64,000 bases of DNA from Aquibacillus kalidii. Lineage in GTDB: Bacteria; Bacillota; Bacilli; Bacillales; Amphibacillaceae. The position numbers and the translations under genes were made by a program. The number at the start of each line of letters is the position of its first letter. Positions within the stretch are counted from its first letter, which is position 1. Positions 9,772 to 18,836 of the stretch are shown here, one piece after another. The notes beneath the pieces are model-generated. The model was not told the DNA's origin and searched no databases. It was given only the letters and a program-made list of their open reading frames with translations. The stretch spans positions 62,001 through 126,000 of the forward strand of contig NZ_JACLZI010000044.1 in NCBI RefSeq assembly GCF_014280935.1, written 5' to 3'.

Positions 9772-9884
9772 GGAAATATACTACGCTTTCCGCGGGCTCG
9801 CGCTGAGCCTCCTCGGTCGCAAAGAACGCTCCCTGTGGGGTCTCACCGTCTTCGCTGTTCCCGCAGGAGTCTCCGTATATTTCC
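9772..9884 (+). repeat. 113-bp GC-rich structured repeat, copy 1
   Basis: A GC-rich block in AT-rich surroundings. Its ends are perfect 10-bp inverted repeats (GGAAATATAC and GTATATTTCC). Inside, TCCGCGGGC can pair with TTCCCGCAGG. The core (GAGCCTCCTC, AAAGAACGCT, GGGGTCT, GTTCCC, AGTCTCC) is shared with copy 2 at 9981-10093 in the opposite orientation, and both copies are exactly 113 bp. From memory such elements are scattered through Bacillaceae genomes; no function is known to me. Confidence 0.8.
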
Positions 9885-9980
9885 TCCACTTGCCTAATTT
9901 TCACAAAAAGAGAGATGTGCTTTTAATTAATTCATTTCAGGTATTAAGCTAAAATTGACTAGACAACACAATCCAGCGTA

Positions 9981-10093
9981 GGCAGAATACGGAGACTTCT
10001 GTGGGAACAACACGCGTCCGAAGACCCCGGAAGAAGCGTTCTTTGCTGATGAGGAGGCTGAGGCCGTGCCCACGAAAAGCGGAGTATTCTGCC
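9981..10093 (-). repeat. 113-bp GC-rich structured repeat, copy 2 (inverted)
   Basis: The second copy, reversed relative to the one at 9772-9884 and separated from it by 96 bp. Its terminal inverted repeat is GGCAGAATAC / GTATTCTGCC: different bases from copy 1, but again a perfect 10-bp match. Internally GTGGG pairs with CCCAC where copy 1 has GCGGG with CCCGC, a compensatory change. This points to a conserved fold rather than conserved sequence. Confidence 0.8.
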
Positions 10094-10194
10094 GAAGCAA
10101 GTGATCGCACTCATCAATTAAGTAATTATGAGAATTACTTACTGCATAGTCTATAGATATTGAGACGTAACAGCTGTACGAAAAGAGTCAAATT

Positions 10195-10231
10195 AAAAAA
10201 TCCAAGCACATCACCGTGTACATGGATTTTT
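10195..10231 (-). terminator. terminator after the DUF4340 gene
   Basis: On the minus strand AAAATCCATGTACAC / GTGATGTGCTTGGATTTTTT forms an imperfect stem ending in a T-run, directly after the DUF4340 stop codon. It would separate the regulatory operon from the transporter operon. Confidence 0.65.
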
Positions 10232-10237
10232 AATGGG

Positions 10238-11662
10238 TTATTCGTCTTTTTTTACCTTGTTAATCTCATTAATCATATCCTTTACTTGTTGTTTATCAAC
10301 AAGTAACTCTGCTGTATCTCCAACAAAAGCCACATAGTTTTCTTCATCATAAGATACAAATTCAACCAGTATTTCCTTCGTTTCATCTGAGGCTAACTGT
10401 ATAGTATAAGTGATTGATACCTCGGGATGATCATACTCAGCGTTAGTTACTACATCGGTTGCACTCAAACCTGCAATTCGCTTATATAAATCTCTAAATT
10501 TTTTATCTTCCATAACATGACCATCTACTTTAAACGTCATACCCTTTTCTTTACTATTTACGGCATGATCCGCCAGATTTTTGGCAATCTTCATAACTGT
10601 CTCATTATCATTGGTCTTCACCTTGATCTCACTAAGTACATCAAGACTTATAATTTTCACGAAATGATCCACGATATCAAACGCTTGATAACTATAGGGC
10701 TCCAATAACTTTTTACTTATCGTAAACACCTTGTCATCATCTTTCATTTTAGCGTAGTAAGTATTGCCACCGGCTGGACTACCGATTAGGATGGTATCTT
10801 GGTCTGAATCTGACTGAAGCGATATTGTAAAGTTAACGTCATCTAATCCATATGATTGGAGATCATCTACACCTTCAACCATAATTTCTTCTAATTCCAA
10901 TTCGTTAACACCAAGTAGGATATTTTCCAATTTATTATACTGAACACTATATACTCCCTTATAAGGTTGATGCATAAACCACCCGGATAGGTTTGTTCTA
11001 ACTTCCTCTTCCTCGTATGGGGAGCTTGGTAGTAGTTCAATGGTTTCCATGCCATTATTGATCGTAATCTTGTTTACTGACTCAGATTTAATCGTTGTAA
11101 TAGAATTATCCGTTAAATCATGACTTCGTGTTGGAATCGGTTGTAGGAGAGCTACTGGAACTTGATAAATCGCATCTTTTTTATCAGATAAAGCAACATA
11201 TTTAAATTTCTCATCTTCACTAATCTTTCCTATTGAAATAGTAGTAACAGTCGTTCCAGATTCACCTAGTAATTCTATCGTCGTTTTTGATTCATCCAAT
11301 CCGGTATCCTCTCTTGAAATAGAACTAGCTTTAATACCCTGCAATGAAAAAATACCCACAATAGCATTATTAACTTTATTATTATCCTGCTCTCTATCTA
11401 AATCAATTCCATTCCAGTTACCACTAGCATCTTGTTTTAGCATGAGTTCACCATTTTCGTTAGTAATACGAATTTCTTTGAAGTCATCTGTTGAGGGTAG
11501 AAGATTTTCTACCGTTACAGCTGCTGCCTCTTCTTCCTTACCTTGATCTGCCTCAACATCTGGTTTTGCTGTTTTAACAGGCTGATTAGAAAGAACAATT
11601 AATAATCCGATAAATAAGGTAAACCCAACTGCGACTGATATCAACTTGTATCGTTTACTCAT
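10238..11662 (-). CDS. DUF4340 domain protein, membrane-anchored
   Basis: A 474-residue protein with one N-terminal membrane segment (about 7-26, LISVAVGFTLFIGLLIVLSN) and no lipobox, so probably anchored with a large extracellular part. The rest is repeated beta-rich DUF4340 units, seen as FKEIRITNENGELMLKQDAS, LDESKTTIELLGES and YGLDDVNFTISLQ. DUF4340 proteins are mostly found beside ABC-2/Gld-type exporters; none is here. Instead it is the last gene of the yesM-yesN-yesL-like operon, 19 bases after the DUF624 gene, which suggests an accessory role in sensing or in the cell envelope. The function is unknown. A GGGGGT ribosome site precedes the ATG. Confidence 0.8.
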   Translation of the reverse strand: MSKRYKLISVAVGFTLFIGLLIVLSNQPVKTAKPDVEADQGKEEEAAAVTVENLLPSTDDFKEIRITNENGELMLKQDASGNWNGIDLDREQDNNKVNNAIVGIFSLQGIKASSISREDTGLDESKTTIELLGESGTTVTTISIGKISEDEKFKYVALSDKKDAIYQVPVALLQPIPTRSHDLTDNSITTIKSESVNKITINNGMETIELLPSSPYEEEEVRTNLSGWFMHQPYKGVYSVQYNKLENILLGVNELELEEIMVEGVDDLQSYGLDDVNFTISLQSDSDQDTILIGSPAGGNTYYAKMKDDDKVFTISKKLLEPYSYQAFDIVDHFVKIISLDVLSEIKVKTNDNETVMKIAKNLADHAVNSKEKGMTFKVDGHVMEDKKFRDLYKRIAGLSATDVVTNAEYDHPEVSITYTIQLASDETKEILVEFVSYDEENYVAFVGDTAELLVDKQQVKDMINEINKVKKDE

Positions 11663-11681
11663 TTTAATACCCCCGACCTAA

Positions 11682-12350
11682 TTAGTGCTGCTCTGTCATT
11701 TCACGTTCCATTTGAATAAAAGGACTTTGTAAGTTAAACATGATGAAAAAACAAATTAAACTAACTGCAAATAGCGAGCTAATGCTTGGAATGTAATAAA
11801 ATATAAATCCAAATGATATGATACTGGTAGCATTTAGTAATGTAGTTTTAAAATATTTAAAATTAGAATAAATAGAAATAAGAAATAAATTCTTCATTTT
11901 CACTTCAAAACGAGTGAGGATTGGAAAGGCATACATCATAATCATCCCACAAATGAAAAGCAAAATTAAAAACAAGGGAGAGGCTGCATTTATATTACGA
12001 GTAGCATAATAAAAGTCTACTACTAAAATAAACATTACAGTTAATTGAATGAACCAGTACCTCATAGAAATTCCAAAATTACGCTTATAAGCCTTCCAGT
12101 AGTCTAAAGTAGGACTAATTTCCCTTTCTCTGATAAACCTCCCCATTGAACTCAGAACGGCGGCAATTGCTGGCCCTGCTGGTATCAGTGTTAAATAGAA
12201 TAATAATATATTTTCAAAAGTGAAATCTGCTAAAAAATAGACTACTATAAACGTAATATTACATAATAAAAAGTATATATTTATTAACAAAAATACATAC
12301 ATATACCTCATCGCTACGTAGATCGGGCGATCCGTAATTGGCTTTGACAT
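11682..12350 (-). CDS. DUF624 (YesL family) membrane protein
   Basis: A 222-residue integral membrane protein with about five hydrophobic segments. It matches the YesL/DUF624 family in length and in the N-terminal pattern, with ILLFYLTLIPAGPAIAAVLSSMGRFIRER near residues 50-75. In B. subtilis yesL lies in the rhamnogalacturonan locus beside yesM-yesN, as here. The biochemical role is unknown. It sits 50 bases after yesN, and its own AGGGG site precedes the ATG. It is probably co-transcribed with the two-component genes. Confidence 0.85.
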   Translation of the reverse strand: MSKPITDRPIYVAMRYMYVFLLINIYFLLCNITFIVVYFLADFTFENILLFYLTLIPAGPAIAAVLSSMGRFIREREISPTLDYWKAYKRNFGISMRYWFIQLTVMFILVVDFYYATRNINAASPLFLILLFICGMIMMYAFPILTRFEVKMKNLFLISIYSNFKYFKTTLLNATSIISFGFIFYYIPSISSLFAVSLICFFIMFNLQSPFIQMEREMTEQH

Positions 12351-12400
12351 AGAAATCCCCTCACAATTAGATCTTTACCTAAATATAAGATCTTGTTCTC

Positions 12401-13915
12401 TTATTCTGTCTTTACTCTTTTATCATTACATCCCTTTTGATATTCCTTTGGACTAATACCAACATACTTTTTAAATTTTTTATGAAAATAGTCAATGTTA
12501 CAGTAACCTACACGTTCAGAGATTTGATATACTTTATCATCCCCTTTAGATAGGGCCACTTTTGCTTTTTCGATTCTCACCCTATCTAAATAAGTGTGAA
12601 AATACTCTCCAGTTTGCTTTTTGAATTTTTTTCCTAAATAGGAGCTATTATAGTTAAATAGCTCCGCTAAGAGCTTCAAGTTTAAATCTTCATAAAAATA
12701 CTGGTCCACATAGTCTTTCATTTTTTGAACTGTACTTCTATTTGATGTATTTTTGTTTATATTTTGACTAACAGCTTCTAGTTCTTTCTGAATATATTGA
12801 AGTAAATCTTGTAATGTCGGCTGTTTTAAGATTTTATCAACCAAAACTTCTTTAGGTGTAAATACGACAGATGAGTGGTGCTTTTGCAAGTATTCGAAAA
12901 TCGATGCAGTAAAATCAATTATTTCTGCCTTTACACGATCTTGAGAAAAATAAGAGAATTGGTAGTACTTCTCAACTTGTTTGAGTTCATTCGTAATATT
13001 TTTAAAATCATTGAATTCCATAAACCTACAGAGATTATTTTTAATTGTTTCGAGTGATTTTCCCTGAGTCTTCTCTTCTAACATTTCATAGGAGAGGAAA
13101 GACTCCTGACTGTGGCAAAAATAAACATCTTTCAATTTTTGAGTTTGCCTAAAAGAATCAACTATTTGTACACTACCTGTTACGGGATTTCCTAGTAGGA
13201 CCGTGCAACCCTCATTACCATACTTTTCAAGGTTAGTAATAAGGAATTGAATATAATCCTTAATCACTTTTTCTTCTTGATTAATAAACAAGAGATGTAT
13301 TCGTGCGTCTTTTCGGATCAATTTAATAGCATCTTCATGATCCGTCAATTCATTTGTTAACCACTGATAACCAGGCTGGTTAATTTCTTTAAATAAACTT
13401 ACAACTTGAAATAGCTCGTCTGTCCATTCTTCCAATAGGCTTTCATCAATTTCGTGAGCTCTACCTTCCAATAGTTTTTTTAGGGACTGCTCTTCATTTA
13501 TTCTTTTAAAGAGGGTAAGTTGATTATTTATATTTTCTTCCTGTTTTAATTCCTCAGAAACTTTTACTATTGAACTAATCAATTCCTCTTCATCAATTGG
13601 TTTTAATAAATAGGATCCAATTCCTAGCTTGATAGATTCCTTCGCATAGGAAAAACTAGAATATCCAGAAAGTATAATAAATTTACATTTATAGCCCTCC
13701 TCCTTAATCTGTTGAATAATCTCTATGCCTGAGAAACCTGGCATTCGAATATCTATTAAGACAAGATCTGGATCTTGTAACCGAATTTTGTTTAAGCCGT
13801 CTCTCCCATCCACTCCAACATCACAAATATAGTACCCGTAATCAGACCAAGAAATTATGTTTCTCAACCCTTCTCTAACAATAGGTTCATCATCAATGAT
13901 TACTACTTTTCTCAT
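12401..13915 (-). CDS. yesN: response regulator, AraC type (YesN family)
   Basis: A 504-residue regulator. The receiver domain is about 1-120 with phospho-acceptor D55 in LVLIDIRMPG, acidic pair D8/D9 and K107 in YLLKPID. A long middle region (about 130-390) of the YesN type follows, then two AraC helix-turn-helix motifs (about 395-495), with VGYCNIDYFHKKFKKYVGISPKEYQ as the second. It would be phosphorylated by the YesM-type kinase and switch on the neighbouring transporter and glycosidase genes. Its start overlaps the end of the kinase gene by 23 bases, so the two are translationally coupled. The symbol gives the family; the target sugar is inferred. Confidence 0.9.
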   Translation of the reverse strand: MRKVVIIDDEPIVREGLRNIISWSDYGYYICDVGVDGRDGLNKIRLQDPDLVLIDIRMPGFSGIEIIQQIKEEGYKCKFIILSGYSSFSYAKESIKLGIGSYLLKPIDEEELISSIVKVSEELKQEENINNQLTLFKRINEEQSLKKLLEGRAHEIDESLLEEWTDELFQVVSLFKEINQPGYQWLTNELTDHEDAIKLIRKDARIHLLFINQEEKVIKDYIQFLITNLEKYGNEGCTVLLGNPVTGSVQIVDSFRQTQKLKDVYFCHSQESFLSYEMLEEKTQGKSLETIKNNLCRFMEFNDFKNITNELKQVEKYYQFSYFSQDRVKAEIIDFTASIFEYLQKHHSSVVFTPKEVLVDKILKQPTLQDLLQYIQKELEAVSQNINKNTSNRSTVQKMKDYVDQYFYEDLNLKLLAELFNYNSSYLGKKFKKQTGEYFHTYLDRVRIEKAKVALSKGDDKVYQISERVGYCNIDYFHKKFKKYVGISPKEYQKGCNDKRVKTE

Positions 13916-15713
13916 TGCTATCTAGTCCTTTCCTTAAGGGTAAGTACAAGGTGACAGTCGTGCCGATATTTTTCTCACTATTTACCTTTAAACCAAATTC
14001 GTCCCCATAATGCAACTTGATTCGTTGGTGAACGTTGAATAATCCAATACTGTTAGATGTTGACTGCTCTTCCGATTGATCCAAACGTAATTGTAACTTT
14101 TCAAGTTCTGACTTAGTAATACCAATGCCGTTATCCTTCACATCAATCATCAAATAGTTACTGTTTTCTTTAACAATAATCTGCAGCTCTCCCCGCCCTT
14201 CTTTGTTTTCTAATCCGTGTATAACCGAGTTTTCCACGATAGGTTGGAGTAGTAAAGGGAATACTTTATAGTTTGTCAGATCACATTCTGTTGAAATCTC
14301 ATACTCTATTTTTTCTCCAAAACGCAGCTTTTGAATTTCAAGATAGGTTGTTACAATGTCGATTTCATGCTCTAAAGATACAGGTTTATCCGTTCTTTCT
14401 AACCCAGATCTCATCATTTTGCTAAGTAGTTTTACAATATTGGCAACCTCAACATCTTTATTCATAAATGCTTTCATCCGAATCATCTCTAACGTATTGT
14501 ATAAGAAGTGAGGATTAATTTGACTCGATAACATTTTAAATTCCGATTCCTTTTGTTTTCTTTTCCATTTTTCTTCTTTAATTTTATGAATATATACTTC
14601 ATTAATTAATTTTTTGATACTTTCAGCTGTAATAGATAGTTCTCGATATACCTCCCCAATTTCATCTTTTCCTTCAATTTGTTTTCTTAATTCAAAGTCA
14701 CCCTTAGAAACTTTATTCATAGCATGCTTTAATAGGTTAACTCGTCGATCAAAGGTACGGATAAATAGGACAATCAATGTTATCGAAACTAAAATACACC
14801 CAATAACAACAATGAACCCCTTAAGGAGAACTGTGTTTGATTCCTGCATTACCTCTTTTACTGGAATGATTGCTGCTATCTGAATACTGTCCTCTAATGC
14901 CTTTTCAGGATGAAAGGAACGGACATTAACTTTAACCTCTTCCTCTTGATAAGTTGTATCTAGTACAAAGTTACCCTGTTCTATATCAGAACTTTTATGA
15001 TTTAAAAATGTTGGTTCCGTGCCAATTAAATCACGGTTCTTATTATGAACTATGGTTTCATTGTTTAAAGAAATATAGGCATCATATACCTCATCCTTCG
15101 ATATTTCGTTTAATACATCAGGTGAAATATAGACAGACAAAACCCCAAGTAATTGATTATTAGAGGAATAAACGGCCCTGGTTAAGGTTAGGAATTTCTT
15201 TTTTGTCCAGTGGTCTTCTTTATAAACCCAACTTACATAGCCTTTCTTTTTCAAAGCCTGTTGGTACCATTCCTTACTTGTTATCTCTTTGTCTGCGTAC
15301 ACGAAATAGGAATTAGTAATAATATCCTTTGTCATAAAAAATTGAATATTTTCTATTTCATTGTAGTATTTCAAATATTCATCGAAGATCGGGTATAGAT
15401 TGTATGCATTATATATTTCTAGATTATTTTCATAAGATTGTAAAAGGAGTTTTTCTACATCTTTGTTCATATATATAAGATCAGAAATTTTTGTAGCACG
15501 GTTAAATACTGTGTTTAATCGCATTTCTAGTTTATCGATATTGGCATGCGTTTCATTTAGTGAATTGTTCAGGACAACTTCTCTCATCCCATAGTTAAGG
15601 TAAATACCTACTAGTAATACCGGAATTAAGGTTACAACAATATAGATTCCTAGTAATTTATGTCTAATTCTAATGTCAGTTAACCAAGTTAATAACCTTT
15701 CCAGTAATTTCAT
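13893..15713 (-). CDS. yesM: sensor histidine kinase (YesM family)
   Basis: A 606-residue membrane kinase. It has membrane helices near 20-42 and 297-320, an extracellular dCache-like sensor between them, a HAMP domain (about 320-375), a His_kinase domain with H402 in SSQINPHFLYNTLEMIR, and a HATPase domain with the N-box QPIVENSVIHGLE and the G-box DNGIGI. This is the architecture of YesM-type sugar sensors. The frame is open to 15767, but the ATG at 15713 (MKLLERLLTW) is chosen because GGGGG lies 7 bases before it and the membrane helix then follows the start normally. It overlaps the regulator gene. A weak cre-like sequence lies 100 bases upstream. Confidence 0.9.
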   Translation of the reverse strand: MKLLERLLTWLTDIRIRHKLLGIYIVVTLIPVLLVGIYLNYGMREVVLNNSLNETHANIDKLEMRLNTVFNRATKISDLIYMNKDVEKLLLQSYENNLEIYNAYNLYPIFDEYLKYYNEIENIQFFMTKDIITNSYFVYADKEITSKEWYQQALKKKGYVSWVYKEDHWTKKKFLTLTRAVYSSNNQLLGVLSVYISPDVLNEISKDEVYDAYISLNNETIVHNKNRDLIGTEPTFLNHKSSDIEQGNFVLDTTYQEEEVKVNVRSFHPEKALEDSIQIAAIIPVKEVMQESNTVLLKGFIVVIGCILVSITLIVLFIRTFDRRVNLLKHAMNKVSKGDFELRKQIEGKDEIGEVYRELSITAESIKKLINEVYIHKIKEEKWKRKQKESEFKMLSSQINPHFLYNTLEMIRMKAFMNKDVEVANIVKLLSKMMRSGLERTDKPVSLEHEIDIVTTYLEIQKLRFGEKIEYEISTECDLTNYKVFPLLLQPIVENSVIHGLENKEGRGELQIIVKENSNYLMIDVKDNGIGITKSELEKLQLRLDQSEEQSTSNSIGLFNVHQRIKLHYGDEFGLKVNSEKNIGTTVTLYLPLRKGLDSNEKSSNH

Positions 15714-15814
15714 CGGTGTTCCCCCTACCGTCCTGTCGCCTGTTGTTTTTGTACGGCTGTACATCATTTATTTAAAGCTGCCTTCTTCTTTTAAAAAATA
15801 CACTCACCAAAATT

Positions 15815-15828
15815 ATTAAGCGCTTCCA
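15815..15828. promoter_or_regulatory. weak cre-like site before yesM
   Basis: ATTAAGCGCTTCCA has the palindromic AAGCGCTT core of a cre site but three mismatches to TGWAANCGNTNWCA. It lies about 100 bases upstream of the kinase start. Given similar sites before the other units of the locus it may be real, but alone it is weak. Confidence 0.35.
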
Positions 15829-15860
15829 TTTAATTAAAAATAAAAGGGTTCTCAAAGAAA

Positions 15861-15902
15861 AGGTGAGGCCATGCCTTTCTATAAAATATTAGGCACAGCC
15901 AC
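15861..15902 (-). terminator. terminator after the GH95 gene
   Basis: On the minus strand GTGGCTGTGCCT and AGGCATGGCCTCAC form an imperfect stem with a 14-base AT-rich loop, followed by CTTTTCTTT. It is about 100 bases past the GH95 stop and before the yesM promoter region. Confidence 0.55.
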
Positions 15903-16002
15903 TACTTTACCGTTATTTTACAGTATCTAACATCTGTTTACTATAGATTTCATTATATAAATACTATAAAGTTTTTTTCTTTAACCTACTTCTAAGAGAT
16001 CC

Positions 16003-18324
16003 TCAAAGTTGGAAAACTAGTTCCGCACGGGTATCTTTACTTACCTTAAGTAACAATTCTCCCTCAACTTCGCTAGTAAAGCACCTAGTACTCTCTTTTA
16101 TTATACATTGTCTAAAGTTTGGCAGTTTTATTCTAATCTCTTGGTCTATAAAAGAAGTCAGAGATATATCCACCTTCTTATTTGTGAGATCCCACTCAAC
16201 CTTATCTATAACAATTTGATTAGGTACCCTTACTCCTTCTAATCTACCTTTTGGAATATGAGTTGGAAGTGCTCTTAGTAAAATTATTTCTCCAGGAACT
16301 CCATCAATAATCATTTCATTAATAACTTGGGGAATGGCACCATTACCGTCTACATTAAATAAGTGCCGATCATTGTAATGGGATGTTATCATTGATGGAA
16401 AAATGGATTCCTTTACAACCATCATCTGTAATATTTCATAGACTAATTTGCTATCATTAAATTGGGTTGCGCAAAGGGCTGCATGCATTCGACCATGTGT
16501 AGAGGATGTGTCGGCATCCTCACTTCTTAACCAAGCCTCTAAGCGTTTGTTTAAGGCCACTTTTGATGCTTCCCATAATCTCGGTTCTGACTCCTCATTG
16601 AATTCTCTACTTTGGAATATCGAATAAAGATGTGAAAAGTGTCGGTGATTATAGTTCTCTTCTTTTCCATTTATTGCCCATTCCTGTATAGCACCCTCCT
16701 GATTAATCATGTAATCCGGAAGCTTCACAAGCATGTCTTCCCACTTCTTTATTTCAGAATGGTGTACTTTCAGTTCTCTACAACTGCTAATTAAATTTTG
16801 TAATACTTCCCTTGCAACAGCAATATCTTGCGTTGCATTGTCACCACAGCCATTTTCTGCAGAGTAGGAAGGGGTAAAACGATACTTACCATCTGGGTCC
16901 TCAATTAGAAAGTCTTCATAAAATTGAACACATTCCATTAAATAAGGGATGGTTTGTTCCTCTAAAAATTGTTTATCTCCAGTAAATAAATAATATTGAT
17001 AAAACCAGTGCCCGAGCCATCCTGCACCACATGTCCATAAATGAAGTGGCCATTCGCTGTTCCAATGAAAATGCTGCCCACTATTACTCGCATGAACCGG
17101 AGCCATAATTCCTCTTGCCCCATAATAATTCCTTGCATTATCACGGAAGCCAGGAAGCAATTCATTTATTAGTCGAAACAACCCTTTTAATCCGTCATTC
17201 ATCCCACAAGATAAAGCAGATGCAATCGAGAGCTGCACGTTCGTATCGAATGTGTAGTCACCACTCCATGCAGGTTTAAAGGTTCCCGTCCATATTCCCT
17301 GAAGATTTGGTGTTAGTTCACCAGCACTACATATATACATATATCTACCTGCATCATACATTTTCTCTATTAAAGCAAAAGGTAATTTTTCTGTTTTTTT
17401 AGTTTCAGCAAACAAATCCTCTGTTGACCTAAGTCTTTCCGTATCTGTTGATAGATTTAATCTAACACGTTCAAATAATGCTTGATGCAAACCTAGATGA
17501 CGTTCCATAAGAGCGTCATAGGAGGATAAAACTGTTTCTAATTCGGCAATGATTTGGTTAATACTTAGTAACTTTTCTGTTTTAAAGGGAACTATTTTCA
17601 TGATTAAAAGTAGTTGTTTGGCGTGTTCTATTAGTATCTGATTGTTCTCTACTTTTACAGTTCCACCTGGGGCTACAATCTTTATAGCGACTTGAAACCC
17701 ACCAGGCCCTAATACATATTTGTTCGTCAAGCCTACGAAGCTCTCTCCAATTTCTCTTTCGTGGTTAATCAATTCGTGTTTATAATCTTCAATATCAAGC
17801 TTGCAAGTTACGTCACTATGTTCATTTTGTATGGAATGAACAATAATGTCATCTGCCCTGGATACAAACGTTTTTCGAGTATGCCAATTACCGCTTCCAT
17901 CTAAAAAACTAACTTGAATTTCCCCCGAATCAAAATTTACACTTCTTCTATAGTTCTTTACCTTTCCAAAAGAAGAATTAATATGCAAATGAAAACCAGG
18001 ATGAAAAGGATCACTCATTTGTAACCCACTGTAACCTAACTCTAATGCTTTATTATAATAAAATTCGACGGCTTGTTCATATCCTTTTTCCTTGATAATT
18101 CGTCTAAACTGATCGAGATATGGTGCCATGTTAGGTAGTGAATTATTGGTACCAGTTGGCAAATATAACCTAGCATGGTTTCCAATAATGGTTTCGTTTG
18201 AAGGGTTACCAAGTACCATAACACCTTGTCTACCATTGCCACTAACCAATGCCTCTTCCCACGTATTTCCATAATTTTTATTCCAAGCTCCCCTTAAAGG
18301 AAAACTAGTTTCGAAAGTATTCAT
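16003..18324 (-). CDS. GH95 family glycosidase (alpha-L-fucosidase/galactosidase-like)
   Basis: A 773-residue protein with the GH95 layout: N-terminal beta-sandwich (from about 5, with the family pattern WEEALVSGNGRQGVMVLGN), linker, (alpha/alpha)6 barrel (about 320-690) and C-terminal beta domain. NLQGIWTGTFKPAWSGDYTF at 340-359 is the catalytic-barrel signature. No signal peptide is present, so it is probably cytoplasmic. Known members remove alpha-1,2-fucose, as in fucosylated xyloglucan, or alpha-L-galactose. The catalytic loop is odd: where the Bifidobacterium enzyme has H-M-N-V-N this one has T358-F-D360-T-N362, so one of the two catalytic asparagines is Asp and the specificity-linked His is Thr. 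Activity and substrate are therefore uncertain. It is monocistronic. Confidence 0.82.
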   Translation of the reverse strand: MNTFETSFPLRGAWNKNYGNTWEEALVSGNGRQGVMVLGNPSNETIIGNHARLYLPTGTNNSLPNMAPYLDQFRRIIKEKGYEQAVEFYYNKALELGYSGLQMSDPFHPGFHLHINSSFGKVKNYRRSVNFDSGEIQVSFLDGSGNWHTRKTFVSRADDIIVHSIQNEHSDVTCKLDIEDYKHELINHEREIGESFVGLTNKYVLGPGGFQVAIKIVAPGGTVKVENNQILIEHAKQLLLIMKIVPFKTEKLLSINQIIAELETVLSSYDALMERHLGLHQALFERVRLNLSTDTERLRSTEDLFAETKKTEKLPFALIEKMYDAGRYMYICSAGELTPNLQGIWTGTFKPAWSGDYTFDTNVQLSIASALSCGMNDGLKGLFRLINELLPGFRDNARNYYGARGIMAPVHASNSGQHFHWNSEWPLHLWTCGAGWLGHWFYQYYLFTGDKQFLEEQTIPYLMECVQFYEDFLIEDPDGKYRFTPSYSAENGCGDNATQDIAVAREVLQNLISSCRELKVHHSEIKKWEDMLVKLPDYMINQEGAIQEWAINGKEENYNHRHFSHLYSIFQSREFNEESEPRLWEASKVALNKRLEAWLRSEDADTSSTHGRMHAALCATQFNDSKLVYEILQMMVVKESIFPSMITSHYNDRHLFNVDGNGAIPQVINEMIIDGVPGEIILLRALPTHIPKGRLEGVRVPNQIVIDKVEWDLTNKKVDISLTSFIDQEIRIKLPNFRQCIIKESTRCFTSEVEGELLLKVSKDTRAELVFQL

Positions 18325-18796
18325 CCTATCACCAACATTTTTTTATTTGAATCGTTGCCATAGAAACCGGACCTTGAAATTATATATACAGATCATGCAT
18401 CCCTCGTGAAGTTACAAATGGAAATTCATAATTACCCAATTGATCAGGAATTTCAGTATCCATGTCAATTCTTCTAATTTCTTCTGATTGCACTTTGTGA
18501 ATAATAAACTAATCTACTCATCTATCGATAATTTACTCATTACATTATCTATCCTGTTTTCCAAAGTGTTTTGGATATACCAGAATGCTAGATGTTCTCT
18601 ATCCATCACCTTTCTCCTCCTCCATCAAAAAAGTAATGTATCTAATTTTCTGCGCCGGACAGTTAAATTTAAACGAATCGCTAACACCCTCACAAATGTA
18701 AGCGGTTTATTTAATTTTAACATAGCGTTTTTTTTATAAATACATGACTAATTAGATACAAATTCAGTTAAAAATTAGAGGTATAGCAAGGTAAAA
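18325..18796. other. intergenic region upstream of the GH95 gene
   Basis: About 470 AT-rich bases between the GH95 start and the GH5 terminator. I see no convincing gene. An 83-codon frame on the plus strand (18488-18739) has no ribosome site and low-complexity content. The only notable signal is the cre-like sequence at 18697-18710. Confidence 0.6.
18697..18710. promoter_or_regulatory. cre-like site upstream of GH95 gene
   Basis: TGTAAGCGGTTTAT fits TGWAANCGNTNWCA except for the last two positions. It is about 370 bases upstream of the GH95 start, rather far, so the GH95 promoter would have to lie near it with a long leader. Confidence 0.4.
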
Positions 18797-18821
18797 GAGA
18801 GTGCCCCTAAATTGGGACACC
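18797..18821 (-). terminator. terminator after the GH5 gene
   Basis: On the minus strand GTGTCCC-AATTTA-GGGGCAC forms a 7-bp stem (one G-T pair) followed by TCTCTTTT, 16 bases past the GH5 stop codon. Confidence 0.7.
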
Positions 18822-18836
18822 CCCTTTGCTACATCA

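Noticed and set aside
9772-10093. Considered as an insertion sequence or rRNA/tRNA fragment
   Set aside because: No transposase frame and no flanking target duplication seen; GC-rich core does not match tRNA or rRNA motifs.
18488-18739. 83-codon plus-strand frame in the GH95-GH5 gap
   Set aside because: No ribosome site and AT-driven composition; overlaps a cre-like site.
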